A stretch of 42,365 nt of DNA from Pseudoselenomonas ruminantium. GTDB taxonomy: Bacteria > Bacillota > Negativicutes > Selenomonadales > Selenomonadaceae. The notes beneath the pieces are model-generated. The model was given only the letters and a program-made list of their open reading frames with translations, was not told where the DNA came from and did not search any database. The stretch spans positions 1 through 42,365 of the forward strand of contig SVBX01000028.1 in NCBI GenBank assembly GCA_015058655.1. The letters are read 5' to 3'. Position 1 is the stretch's first letter. Every line of letters begins with the position of its first letter. The position numbers were made by a program, and so were the translations under genes. Positions 30,703 through 39,078 of the stretch are shown in pieces.

Positions 30703-32910
30703 ATGAGCGAATCTATCCATGACAGGTTGAGGGGCCTGTTCTCCAGGAAAAAAAAGCGCATCAAGGTTCCCACAATCCTCCAGATGGAGGCAACGGAATG
30801 CGGTGCGGCCTCCCTGGCCATGGTGCTGGCTCATTACGGGCTCTGGCTCCCTTTGGAACGGCTGCGGCAGGAATGCGGCGTTACCCGGGATGGCAGCAAC
30901 GCCAGGAATATTCTGCAGGCCGCACGGCGGCTCGGCTGCACGGCAAAGGCTTATGCCTGGCCGGCGGATGTGCTGCGCACCAAGGAGTATCCGCTCATCC
31001 TTCATTGGGAATTCAATCATTTCGTGGTGCTGGAAGGAATTCAGGGGGATACAGCCTATCTGAACGATCCCGCCATGGGCCGTCGTACGGTTCCCTGGGA
31101 GGATTTCACAGGCTCCTATACAGGAATATACCTTTCCATTCTCCCCGGCGAGGGCTTTCGGCCGATGGGCAGCCGGTACAATGTCTACCGGGCTGTGGCA
31201 GAAAAACTCTGGCAGGACAAATGGGCGGCCCTGTTTGTCCTGATTCTGGGGCTCTGTATGATTGTCCCGGGACTGGCTGCTCCTGTGTTCAACCAGATAT
31301 TTCTCGATGAAATTCTGACAGGGGCGCATGTGGATTGGATGTCCCGTCTCTGTGCAGCCATGGCGGCTGCCATACTTTTGTCCGGCATCATGTCCTGGAT
31401 GCGCGCCGCCGTGCTGACGATATGGCAGAAGAAGCTCACACTTGCCGATGCATCCAGTTTTTTCTGGCATGTTCTTCGGCTGCCTGTTCAGTTTTTCCAA
31501 CAGCGGCATGCAGCGGAAGTGGCCTCTCGTGTCAGCTTCAATGAATCTGTGGCGGATGTATTGTCCAACTCGGCAGCGACGGCTGCACTGGATTTTTTGG
31601 TGGCGGCCTTCTATTTGTTGCTGCTCTTTCAATACAGCGTGCCGCTCACACTCATCGGCCTGTTTTTCAGTCTGGTCAACCTTTTCCTGTTTGCCTATAT
31701 GCGTCGCAAGCTGACGGATCTCACCATGCGAATACAGCAGGATTCCGGCAAGGAGTATGGTACGCTAATGAACGGCCTCATGATGATTGAGACAATCAAG
31801 TCTAATGGTGGCGAAGGGGATTTCTTCACGAAATGGGCAGGATACCGCGCCAAGGCTGTTGCGGCAACGCAGGAGGCCTTACTCTGGTCCACCAATGTCT
31901 CCCTGATGCCCAGCCTGTTCGCCGGCATCAATGGGGCACTCATCATGGCAGTGGGGGGCTTTTCCATCATGGAAGGTGTCATGACGGCTGGTATTTTCAT
32001 TGCCTTCCAGAACCTCATGGGCGCTTTCCAGGCGCCATTCCAGAAGATTATCGACCTGGGGACCATGCTGCAGACGACGGAGATGCAGATGCAGCGACTG
32101 GATGACGTACGCCGTTACGAGATTGATGGGCTGAACTATCCGGCAGAGGAAGGAAATTTCCCCAAGGACAGGTTGTCCGGCGAGCTGGAACTGGAGGATG
32201 TCAGCTTCGGCTACAGTCCTCTGAGCCCGCCTCTGCTGGAACAGTTCAATCTCCATCTGCGGCCGGGGCAGTGGGTCGCTGTGGTGGGGGCCTCAGGAAG
32301 CGGCAAGTCCACACTGGCAAAGCTCATCATGGGACTTTACGAGGAATGGTCCGGGCAGATCCGCTTTGACGGCGTGAGGCGCCGCGAGATCCCACGGGCC
32401 GTTCTGGTGAATTCGGTTTCCTCTGTGGATCAGGATGTATTCCAGCTCACGGGAACGGTGGCAGAGAATATCGCTTTGTTTGATGAAACCCTGCGGCGTT
32501 CCGATATCCTGCGGGCAGCTCGGGACGCCTGCATCCACGAGGACATCCTCGCCATGGAGAACGGATATGAGAGCATGGTTTCTGAGGGGGGACGGAATTT
32601 CAGCGGCGGGCAGCGGCAGCGTCTGGAAATCGCCCGCGCTTTGGCCAAGAATCCTGCCCTGCTGGTGTTGGACGAGGCTACCAGCGCTTTGGATCCGCTG
32701 ACCGAGCATAAGGTGCTGGAGAACATCCGCCGGCGCGGATGTTCCTGTGTCATCGTGGCGCATCGGCTGTCTACCATCCGAGACTGCGATGAGATCATCG
32801 TCCTCTCTCAGGGTAAAATCGTGGAGCGTGGCACCCATCGGGAAATGATGCAGCATGACGGTCCTTATCGGCAGCTCATCGAGAATCGCAGCAGGCGACA
32901 GGCCAACTGA
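30703..32910 (+). CDS. NHLP ABC transporter with C39 peptidase domain
   Basis: This exporter cuts the double-glycine leader and pumps the peptide across the inner membrane. I chose the ATG at 30703 (735 residues), with AGGTG 8 bases upstream. The C39 peptidase (about 20-145) has its catalytic Cys33 in TECGAASLAM, His106 in NHFVVLEG and Asp122 in NDPAMG, all intact. Six membrane segments follow (about 165-440). The ATPase domain has GASGSGKST (Walker A), FSGGQRQRLEIARAL (signature), LLVLDEATSALD (Walker B) and the AHRLSTI switch. It matches the peptidase/ATP-binding member of the NHLP pair. Substrates are probably the Nif11 precursors at 28034 and 38364 and possibly the double-glycine peptide at 39079. 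Confidence 0.94.
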   Translation: MSESIHDRLRGLFSRKKKRIKVPTILQMEATECGAASLAMVLAHYGLWLPLERLRQECGVTRDGSNARNILQAARRLGCTAKAYAWPADVLRTKEYPLILHWEFNHFVVLEGIQGDTAYLNDPAMGRRTVPWEDFTGSYTGIYLSILPGEGFRPMGSRYNVYRAVAEKLWQDKWAALFVLILGLCMIVPGLAAPVFNQIFLDEILTGAHVDWMSRLCAAMAAAILLSGIMSWMRAAVLTIWQKKLTLADASSFFWHVLRLPVQFFQQRHAAEVASRVSFNESVADVLSNSAATAALDFLVAAFYLLLLFQYSVPLTLIGLFFSLVNLFLFAYMRRKLTDLTMRIQQDSGKEYGTLMNGLMMIETIKSNGGEGDFFTKWAGYRAKAVAATQEALLWSTNVSLMPSLFAGINGALIMAVGGFSIMEGVMTAGIFIAFQNLMGAFQAPFQKIIDLGTMLQTTEMQMQRLDDVRRYEIDGLNYPAEEGNFPKDRLSGELELEDVSFGYSPLSPPLLEQFNLHLRPGQWVAVVGASGSGKSTLAKLIMGLYEEWSGQIRFDGVRRREIPRAVLVNSVSSVDQDVFQLTGTVAENIALFDETLRRSDILRAARDACIHEDILAMENGYESMVSEGGRNFSGGQRQRLEIARALAKNPALLVLDEATSALDPLTEHKVLENIRRRGCSCVIVAHRLSTIRDCDEIIVLSQGKIVERGTHREMMQHDGPYRQLIENRSRRQAN

Positions 32911-32955
32911 TGTTTTTTATTTTACGGATAAACAGGTCCCAAGGAGGAGATGACG

Positions 32956-35652
32956 ATGTCCTGGAAACTTGCCCCGGGAGAACGTTACCGCATGCAAATT
33001 GAAGATTGCTTCGTTCTTTTGACCAGCGGCAGGGTTGAAGCCTATGCTGTGGCTTGCGGAAAGGAATCCTTTCGCCAGGAATATCTCATGGAGCTTAAGG
33101 CGGGGGAGGCAGCCTTCTCGTCAATGGATGAATTCGGGGCAGTAGAGATTGTCCTGTATGCCCTGACGGATGCGGAACTGGAGGAGCTGTCCGGGCCTGC
33201 TTCCGGACAGGAGCACATCCTGCTCATACATCGCTGGCTCATGGGACTGCTGACCGTTCCCTGGCTGCGTCTGCTGGCCGACCGTGGTGATGATTTGCTC
33301 ACGGCATGGCAGAGGGAAACATTCCTGCAGGATGCGACGTCTTCGGATGAGTTTTGGGAGGAATTCCAAAGAAACATGCGGATTTTTTCTGCACTCTGCG
33401 CTGCCCGCTTTCAATCCGAGGATATCAAGAACTCCCGGCGTATACAGGTCCGAAAAAAAAGGCAGCAGCGGCGGATTGAGAACACCATCGCGCTGCTGTT
33501 GGGCGAACAGGAAGAAATTCCGGACACGGGGGAAAATCAGAACGAACAACTAGACGAGGTGACATTCCTCGCGCGCAGCATCGCTCAGGCACTTTCCATG
33601 CCCACGAAGAATATGCAGCTCCAGCCCCTCATGGCGAAAAGACTGGACCAGCAAGGCATGTTTCGCCGGCTCATACAGAAGGGTAATATGCAGATGCGCC
33701 TTGTCACGCTGGAACAGGGATGGCATCACAAGGACTGCGGCGTTCTGCTCGGGTACTACGGGCAGGAGAAGAATCTGGCGGCGTTTCTGCCCAATGATGA
33801 GAAAAGTTATCGGATGGTAACATGGAAGCAGCCGGAGGGGAGAGTGGTCAAGGAAGAGGATATACTGAACATCGACAGAGAGGCCTTTGCCTGCCATGCA
33901 GGACTTCCTGCCCGAAAGCTTAAGAAGAAGGATATCCTGCGTTTTGTTTATCAGCATTCCTGGAATGTGGATTGGCGCACGATTATTCTGACCAGCTTCC
34001 TTGCCGGACTCATACCGCTTTTGACACCGATCATCACGGAAACCATCTTTCAGGACATCATCCCCATTCAGGACCGCCAAGGCTTGGCGACCATTGCCCA
34101 GATTGCCATGGTGTCAGGCTTTACCTTGTCTGCTCTGTCCATTGTTCGCTCCATCGCCATGCTGCGTCTGGGAACAGACATCGATATCGCCATGGAGACG
34201 GCACTTTTCGGACGAATGCTCTCCTTGCCCACCAGTTTCTTCCGGCGGTTCTCCACCGGGGAACTGGCCAGCCGTTTCAAAGGGCTGGAAACGGCCAAGC
34301 AGATTCTGTTTGGTAATTTTTCCTCCCAGGCTTTTGAGTTTCTTTTTTCTTTTTGGAGCTTGCTGCTGATGTGCTGGTACAGTCTGCCCCTCACAGCTGT
34401 GGCCGTCGTCTTGTGGATTATTACCGGTGGCTGCAACCTCTGGCTGGTATGGCGCATGCTCCGCTTTCAGCGTGGCCTGACGGCGGCACGGAACAGTACG
34501 GCGGGCATCCTGCAGCAGATATTTACAGGCCTGACAAAATTCCGCGTTCATGGCGCGGAAGAACAGGCCTACCATCTTTGGGGAAGAGCCTTTGCTGTGG
34601 AGTGGCAACAGAATCTTTCATTGCGCTGGCAGTATAATTGGAGCACCATCCTGGGCACTATCCAGCCGATTCTGCTCACGCTTCTCATGTTCTATGTGGT
34701 CATGTATCATGTGAACAAGGTCAGTGATGATGGACAGATCCTTCAGGTGGGCATTTCCTATGCGTCCTTTCTGGCATTCCAGTCTGCCTGTACCGGCTTC
34801 AACAGCGCCTTGAACCGGTTCCTGGCAGGTTTAGGTCAGTTCCTTGCGGTGCAGCCTCAATTGGAGAACCTGCGCCCTTTTCTGGAGGAAGAACCGGAAA
34901 GCATGGAGGACCGCATGGAGGCCGGTGCGCTTTCAGGCGCGATCGAGGTCCGGGAGCTTACCTTTTCCTACAGCGATGGCGGCCGCAATATCCTGAATGG
35001 AGTCAGCTTCCGCATCAGGGCAGGGGAAAGTGTGGCCATCGTAGGGCGTTCTGGCTGTGGCAAGTCCACGCTCATCCGACTCTTGATGGGATTCGAGTGT
35101 CCCAAGCGAGGTGGAATCTACTATGATGGCCAGGATCTCGCCGAGCTTTCCCTGCCCTCTGTCCGCGCTCAGTTGGGCGTAGTGCTGCAAAATGGTCAGC
35201 TCATGTCAGGCGACATCTATACGAATATTGCAGGCACCAATGCACTGACACAGGAGCAGGCATGGGAAGCGGCAGAGGCAGCAGGAGTAGCGGAGGATAT
35301 CCGCAATATGCCCATGGGGCTGCAGACCATCATCAGCGAAGAAAGTTCGAATATTTCGGGGGGGCAGCGCCAGCGTATTCTGATTGCCCGGGCTCTGGCC
35401 GCGAAACCGGCAATTATTATATTTGATGAGGCGACCAGCGCACTGGACAACCGCTCTCAGGCTATCGTTACTGAGAGCTTGGAACGTCTGCGGGCAACGC
35501 GCATCGTTGTAGCCCATCGTTTATCCACCATACAGAATGCGGATCGCATTTTAGTCATGGATCAGGGGCGCATCGTGGAAAGCGGGAGCTATGAGGAACT
35601 GATGGCACAGGAGGGCCTGTTCGCCGACCTTGCCAGACGGCAGATTGCATGA
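32956..35652 (+). CDS. NHLP ABC transporter, permease/ATPase subunit with non-peptidase N-terminal domain
   Basis: This is the second, partner exporter of NHLP systems. The ATG at 32956 has AAGGAGG 8 bases upstream (898 residues); an ATG at 32950 is too close to the site. The first 330 or so residues resemble the extra N-terminal region of this family: a cupin/cNMP-binding-like part (ERYRMQIEDCFVLLTSGRVEAYAV), a helical part, and a C39-like segment without the catalytic Cys. Membrane segments run from about 340 to 620. The ATPase has GRSGCGKST, ISGGQRQRILIARAL, AIIIFDEATSALD and AHRLSTI, all intact. It lies 45 bases after the peptidase-bearing exporter. The two probably work as a heterodimer or in series (known for the family, not shown here). 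Confidence 0.92.
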   Translation: MSWKLAPGERYRMQIEDCFVLLTSGRVEAYAVACGKESFRQEYLMELKAGEAAFSSMDEFGAVEIVLYALTDAELEELSGPASGQEHILLIHRWLMGLLTVPWLRLLADRGDDLLTAWQRETFLQDATSSDEFWEEFQRNMRIFSALCAARFQSEDIKNSRRIQVRKKRQQRRIENTIALLLGEQEEIPDTGENQNEQLDEVTFLARSIAQALSMPTKNMQLQPLMAKRLDQQGMFRRLIQKGNMQMRLVTLEQGWHHKDCGVLLGYYGQEKNLAAFLPNDEKSYRMVTWKQPEGRVVKEEDILNIDREAFACHAGLPARKLKKKDILRFVYQHSWNVDWRTIILTSFLAGLIPLLTPIITETIFQDIIPIQDRQGLATIAQIAMVSGFTLSALSIVRSIAMLRLGTDIDIAMETALFGRMLSLPTSFFRRFSTGELASRFKGLETAKQILFGNFSSQAFEFLFSFWSLLLMCWYSLPLTAVAVVLWIITGGCNLWLVWRMLRFQRGLTAARNSTAGILQQIFTGLTKFRVHGAEEQAYHLWGRAFAVEWQQNLSLRWQYNWSTILGTIQPILLTLLMFYVVMYHVNKVSDDGQILQVGISYASFLAFQSACTGFNSALNRFLAGLGQFLAVQPQLENLRPFLEEEPESMEDRMEAGALSGAIEVRELTFSYSDGGRNILNGVSFRIRAGESVAIVGRSGCGKSTLIRLLMGFECPKRGGIYYDGQDLAELSLPSVRAQLGVVLQNGQLMSGDIYTNIAGTNALTQEQAWEAAEAAGVAEDIRNMPMGLQTIISEESSNISGGQRQRILIARALAAKPAIIIFDEATSALDNRSQAIVTESLERLRATRIVVAHRLSTIQNADRILVMDQGRIVESGSYEELMAQEGLFADLARRQIA

Positions 35653-35700
35653 ATCAGGCGGCTGCTGGCAAGCGGTTTATACACCGGAGGAGGAATTATT

Positions 35701-37284
35701 TTGGATAGAACGCGTAGATGTGGAGAGGAGCGGCGATGTTTCCTTGCACGAAGGATTTTGACCGTAGGAGGGTGGAGCATTGCCCTGGCAATGACCGCCT
35801 TGCTGGCCGTTCCTGTTCCTGTTTTGGCAAAGGAGGCCGGAGCGCAATATGAGGCGGAACTCCCTTCCGAACAGGAAGGAAGGCGGCTGGATATCGACGA
35901 GGCCATTCAGCTGGCGCTCCAATCTCATCCTTCCATCGCACGTGCCGAAGAGAACAAGGAGTCTGCGCAATGGCAGTATTCTTCTGCGCGCAGAGCCGCA
36001 GGGCCGCGTCTCCGCATTACGGCCAGCGGCATGAAGCTTTCTGGACAAACATACAAGGCTCTGCAGAACAAACCGGCTTATTCTGAAGCAACACGCTTCC
36101 TGCGGGAAGCATTTGGCTTGCCGAATGGCGAGACAGATCCTTACAACCAGGAATATAACTGGACTGCCCGCCTGTCCTATCCGCTCTATACCGGCGGACA
36201 GCTGGAAGGACGAAGGAAGCAGATGCGCTACCAGCTCAACGCCGCTGATCTGGCATTGGAAAACGTACGCCAGACGGTGCGGTACAATGTGCAGGCCGCA
36301 TACTATCGACTTTTGGAATATCAGGCATTTCAGGGCATCCACGAGGAGGCCGTGGAACTGCTTCAGGAACATTTGAATCAGGCGAACATCCAGTATAAGG
36401 AAGGCGTCGCAGCCATGTCAGATGTGCTGGCTTCCGAGGTGCAGCTGGCCAAGGAAGAAATGCGGCTGAATGAAGCGCAAAGAGACTGTCTGAAGGCCAT
36501 GTCTGCTCTTAACCAGCTCATCGGGTTGCCGCTCACTACAAAGCTGGAGCTTCATGGCGAGCTTTCCTATCAGCGTCATGAAAAGGGCCTGTCCGATTAT
36601 GCCGCATACGCTTTGCAGCATCGAGCAGACGGCATGGCCTCGGATTATGATGTGAAACAGGCAGAGGCTGCCAAGAGCACGGCCAAGGCTGGCTTCCACC
36701 CCACGGTCACCGCATCCTGGACCAAGGATGTCAGTGGTGAGAACCTCTTTGAAAAACGACATGGTGAACGAGAATACCTGGGCGTCTCGATGGAATGGAA
36801 TGTCTTTGACAACGGTGTTACCTCCGCCAACGTTCATGCAGCCCAGGCTCAGGTACAGATGGCCGAGGCACAGAGGAAAACAACCAGAGATACAATCGAG
36901 CTGGAAGTGTATCAGGCCTATGCTGACATGGTATGCGCAGAGCGTACCACCAGGACGACAGAGACCGCCATGCAGAAGGCTGAGCAGGAGTACCGCATCG
37001 CCCAGGTGCGCTATGTGGAGGGGGTCGATACGAATCTTTCGGTCATGGATGCCCAGGAAAAGCTCACGGAGGCGCGTACGAATTATTACAACTCACTCTA
37101 TTCCTGCAATCTGGCAAAGGCTGCACTGGAAAGGGCTGTCGGGACTCCGGTTGCCATTGACGCAGTGCGTTACGCAGAAGCGGAGCAGGCAGGGAAAACA
37201 CCGGCCAAAGCAATCCAATATGCCGAAATCGGGAAGGCTGCGGATGAGCCAATGATATACAGCAAAGAAGCATATCACGACTAG
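35701..37284 (+). CDS. TolC-family outer-membrane export channel
   Basis: The 527-residue product starts with a rare TTG at 35701, preceded by CGGAGGAGG; no in-frame ATG lies before the signal peptide. The basic N-terminus and core SIALAMTALLAVPVPVLA form a signal peptide. The body shows the two long helical repeats of outer-membrane efflux proteins: LDIDEAIQLALQSHPSIARAEEN, WTARLSYPLYTGGQLEGRRKQ, then LGVSMEWNVFDNGVTSANVHAAQAQV and YRIAQVRYVEGVDTNLSVMDAQEKLTEARTNYYNSLY. Its presence inside an NHLP operon indicates a three-part export route across two membranes, which fits a diderm Firmicute. Confidence 0.93.
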   Translation: MDRTRRCGEERRCFLARRILTVGGWSIALAMTALLAVPVPVLAKEAGAQYEAELPSEQEGRRLDIDEAIQLALQSHPSIARAEENKESAQWQYSSARRAAGPRLRITASGMKLSGQTYKALQNKPAYSEATRFLREAFGLPNGETDPYNQEYNWTARLSYPLYTGGQLEGRRKQMRYQLNAADLALENVRQTVRYNVQAAYYRLLEYQAFQGIHEEAVELLQEHLNQANIQYKEGVAAMSDVLASEVQLAKEEMRLNEAQRDCLKAMSALNQLIGLPLTTKLELHGELSYQRHEKGLSDYAAYALQHRADGMASDYDVKQAEAAKSTAKAGFHPTVTASWTKDVSGENLFEKRHGEREYLGVSMEWNVFDNGVTSANVHAAQAQVQMAEAQRKTTRDTIELEVYQAYADMVCAERTTRTTETAMQKAEQEYRIAQVRYVEGVDTNLSVMDAQEKLTEARTNYYNSLYSCNLAKAALERAVGTPVAIDAVRYAEAEQAGKTPAKAIQYAEIGKAADEPMIYSKEAYHD

Positions 37285-37297
37285 GAAGGTGATTTTG

Positions 37298-37852
37298 TTG
37301 AAAGGAATGGAATACTGGAACGATTTGGCAGGGCAGGCTATTCGGGACAAGGATGCACTGGTGGAGCTGTATGAACATTTCTTTCCCCGCATCTATCAGC
37401 ATCTTCTATGCAGGACGCAGAATGCGGACAAGACAGATGAGGTGGTGAGCCGCACCTTCCTGCAGATGTATCAAAAACTGGAGCAGTTCAATCCGGCCAA
37501 GGGGGCATTCTCCACTTGGCTGTTCGCCATAGCAGAGAACGAGCTTCGCATGCAGTGGCGAAGTGAGAAAAAACATTCCTGGGAAGAATGGGATGAAACA
37601 ATTGAGGTTCAGGCGCTTGAGGAACATACGCCAGAACAGCGCTTACTGACGAAGGAGCAGCATCAGGATCTGCAAAAGGCTCTTGCCGCGCTGCCCGAAC
37701 GGGAGCGGCGCATTCTTGGAATGCGCTATTGGTTGGGGCTTTCCCATCGGAAGATAGCGGAGGTTCTCGGCTTGACGGAGAATCATGTGGGCGTCCTGCT
37801 GAATCGCGCTAAGAAATCCCTTAAGCAGTACCTGCAGGATATGCATAAATAA
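37298..37852 (+). CDS. ECF-like sigma-70 family RNA polymerase sigma factor
   Basis: The 184-residue product is read from a TTG at 37298 with AAGGTGA about 5 bases upstream; an ATG at 37307 or a GTG at 37289 are alternatives. Region 2 runs through ALVELYEHFFPRIYQHLLC, DEVVSRTFLQMYQKLEQFNP and AFSTWLFAIAENELRMQWR. Region 4 has LQKALAALPERERRILGMRYWLGLSHRKIAEVLGLTENHVGVLL. There is no region 1 or 3, as in ECF factors. It is the last gene of the export operon, 13 bases after tolC. No anti-sigma factor with a membrane span is adjacent. Three promoters of one unusual type lie in this cassette (28441, 37937, 38288), and this protein is the obvious candidate to read them (inference). Confidence 0.9.
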   Translation: MKGMEYWNDLAGQAIRDKDALVELYEHFFPRIYQHLLCRTQNADKTDEVVSRTFLQMYQKLEQFNPAKGAFSTWLFAIAENELRMQWRSEKKHSWEEWDETIEVQALEEHTPEQRLLTKEQHQDLQKALAALPERERRILGMRYWLGLSHRKIAEVLGLTENHVGVLLNRAKKSLKQYLQDMHK

Positions 37853-37936
37853 AATTCTCCATGACCGTGTTCCCACAGAACTATCTCCAGGCCTCACTGA
37901 CGCAGACGGGCAGCACAGAAATTTTTTCATGTCTTG

Positions 37937-37962
37937 TGTAAGATTTACGTTATTGCTGCATA
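37937..37962 (+). promoter_or_regulatory. P2: cassette-type promoter before the 90-residue gene
   Basis: TGTAA (37937-37941), 16 bases, GCATA (37958-37962), then GAAAAAACAGAA. It lies 38 bases before the ATG at 38001 and closely resembles P3 (TGCATAGAAA.AACAGAA in both). Confidence 0.8.
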
Positions 37963-38000
37963 GAAAAAACAGAACGAAAAATGTGACAGGAGGGAGGAGC

Positions 38001-38273
38001 ATGGAAGACAGTAATCTGGAGGAAAAACTTGGTGCGTTTGATTTCTCCGTATTCAGCAAAGTCAGAGACAGCCTTCGTTTTCAGCTTTTGGCCATGCAGC
38101 GCCAAAATGATGGAAGGAATCAGTCATTGAGGGGCCTTCTGATGGATGAAGACTTGGATTTTGTCGCAGCGGCCAAGGATTCCTCTTGCATGGGTATGGA
38201 CAGAAGCAGGAAAGCATCTTCCGATACAGAGCCCTCCGTGGAGGAAAAACTTTCTCGCAGTATTTGGCAATAA
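38001..38273 (+). CDS. 90-residue protein of unknown function with a leader-like motif
   Basis: The ATG at 38001 follows AGGAGGGAGGAG. The product is soluble and charged, without signal peptide or membrane span. Residues 1-58 contain SVFSKVRDSLRFQLLAMQRQ and then LLMDEDLDFVAAA. The last part resembles the end of double-glycine-type leaders (EL..VxGG) but has AAA in place of GG. The remaining 30 or so residues (KDSSCMGMDRSRKASSDTEP..) are rich in Ser, with one Cys. It could be a third kind of precursor, or a cytoplasmic regulator of the adjacent sigma factor. Its own P2 promoter places it in the same group as the Nif11 precursors. Confidence 0.7.
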   Translation: MEDSNLEEKLGAFDFSVFSKVRDSLRFQLLAMQRQNDGRNQSLRGLLMDEDLDFVAAAKDSSCMGMDRSRKASSDTEPSVEEKLSRSIWQ

Positions 38274-38287
38274 AGTTTTAAAATGTC

Positions 38288-38313
38288 TGTAAGGTTTCCA
38301 CTTCTGGTGCATA
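38288..38313 (+). promoter_or_regulatory. P3: cassette-type promoter before Nif11 precursor 2
   Basis: TGTAA (38288-38292), 16 bases, GCATA (38309-38313), then GAAAGAACAGAA, 51 bases before the ATG. The spacing is the same as in P1 and P2. Confidence 0.8.
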
Positions 38314-38363
38314 GAAAGAACAGAAAAAATCAAAAGCGTTATAAAAGAAAGGGGTTCATCAAA

Positions 38364-38720
38364 ATGGCAATCGTATGGAACGAGGAATTTATGGGCAAGC
38401 TCTTGAAGGCAGTCGAGGACACGGCTTTTGTAGACCAACTGAAGGCTGTAAAGGATGAGGCAGCGCTGGTAGAGGCATTCAAGGGGAAGGGCTTTGACCT
38501 TAACGCAGAAGACATCAAGCAGATGATGAAGACCATAGATAATATGGCGCACCAGACGGGGGAGATTCCCGATGAGATAGCTGAACAGGCAGCAGGTGGA
38601 GCCAGCGGCGCATCCATCTTAAAAATGGCGCACACCTTCTTCAGTGTTGCTGGAACTGTTTTAGCAACGGTTGGCGATGCATTGGGCTACCGCAAGGATG
38701 ACAAGTGGATCGATAAATAA
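38364..38720 (+). CDS. Nif11-leader (NHLP-type) peptide precursor 2
   Basis: The 118-residue precursor has AAAGGGG about 10 bases before the ATG. The 79-residue leader (FMGKLLKAVEDTAFVDQLKAV.., EAFKGKGFDLNAEDIKQMM) ends TGEIPDEIAEQAAGG, the same arrangement as precursor 1, and aligns with it without gaps. The 39-residue core begins ASGASILKMAHTFFSVAGTV, is hydrophobic and Gly/Ala-rich in its first two thirds, and ends charged (YRKDDKWIDK). It has no Cys, so lanthionine or sactionine bridges are excluded. A pore-forming or membrane-active peptide is possible (inference). It is exported most likely by the operon upstream. Confidence 0.87.
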   Translation: MAIVWNEEFMGKLLKAVEDTAFVDQLKAVKDEAALVEAFKGKGFDLNAEDIKQMMKTIDNMAHQTGEIPDEIAEQAAGGASGASILKMAHTFFSVAGTVLATVGDALGYRKDDKWIDK

Positions 38721-38812
38721 GCCTGCCGATGCAAATACAGCCGTGATTCACGAGACGGCAGGCGGATGAATATAGAGAAACTGCCGCCACAGAAGAATAT
38801 CTCTTCTGTGGC

Positions 38813-38860
38813 GAGGCTGTCCCAAATTCTGTGTAAACTCCATATCGTGATGTAAAATTG
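38813..38860 (+). mobile_element. Solo end of an IS256-type insertion sequence (remnant)
   Basis: GAGGCTGTCCCAAATTCTGT, GTAAACTC and then GTGATGTAAAAT match, base for base with few changes, the element end at 42291 (GAGTCTATCCCGGATTTTGT, GTAAACCTC, GTGATGTAAAAT). No transposase gene follows, so this is a leftover terminus. Confidence 0.65.
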
Positions 38861-38913
38861 TTATTAAGGCAAGAGCCGTAAGCCCTTGTTGCTAATACCA
38901 AACATATTTCGCT

Positions 38914-38950
38914 CTGCACGTCAAGAAATCCTTGAACGTGCAGTTTTTTT
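38914..38950 (+). terminator. Terminator at the end of the peptide-export region
   Basis: CTGCACGT / ACGTGCAG with an inner CAAG/CTTG pairing and a small bulge is followed by seven T residues. It lies about 190 bases after precursor 2. Confidence 0.85.
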
Positions 38951-39078
38951 ATTCCGGAAGCCTGTCTTCAAAATAGACGGCCAGCTGTGCGTGAATAATG
39001 CTCTAAAAACATCTCATAGAAATTTACTCCACTACGAAATTTATGCTTGACTTTTTATTTGCAGGCTTTCTATTGATA

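Larger units (their letters stand above)
38721..39078. other. Non-coding region with hairpins, an IS remnant and a terminator
   Basis: No gene is seen. It contains an inverted repeat GCCTGCCG/CGGCAGGC (38721-38763), a perfect 11-bp hairpin GCCACAGAAGA/TCTTCTGTGGC (38786-38812), an IS256-like end directly after that hairpin (38813-38860), and a terminator (38914-38950). The bases at 38951-39078 show nothing further. Confidence 0.6.

Noticed and set aside
37289..37852. A GTG start at 37289 for the sigma factor
   Set aside because: The GTG overlaps the ribosome site itself; TTG at 37298 or ATG at 37307 fit the spacing better.
28034..38720. A lanthipeptide or sactipeptide cluster
   Set aside because: No LanM/LanB/LanC, radical SAM or cyclodehydratase gene is visible, and precursor 2 lacks cysteine.
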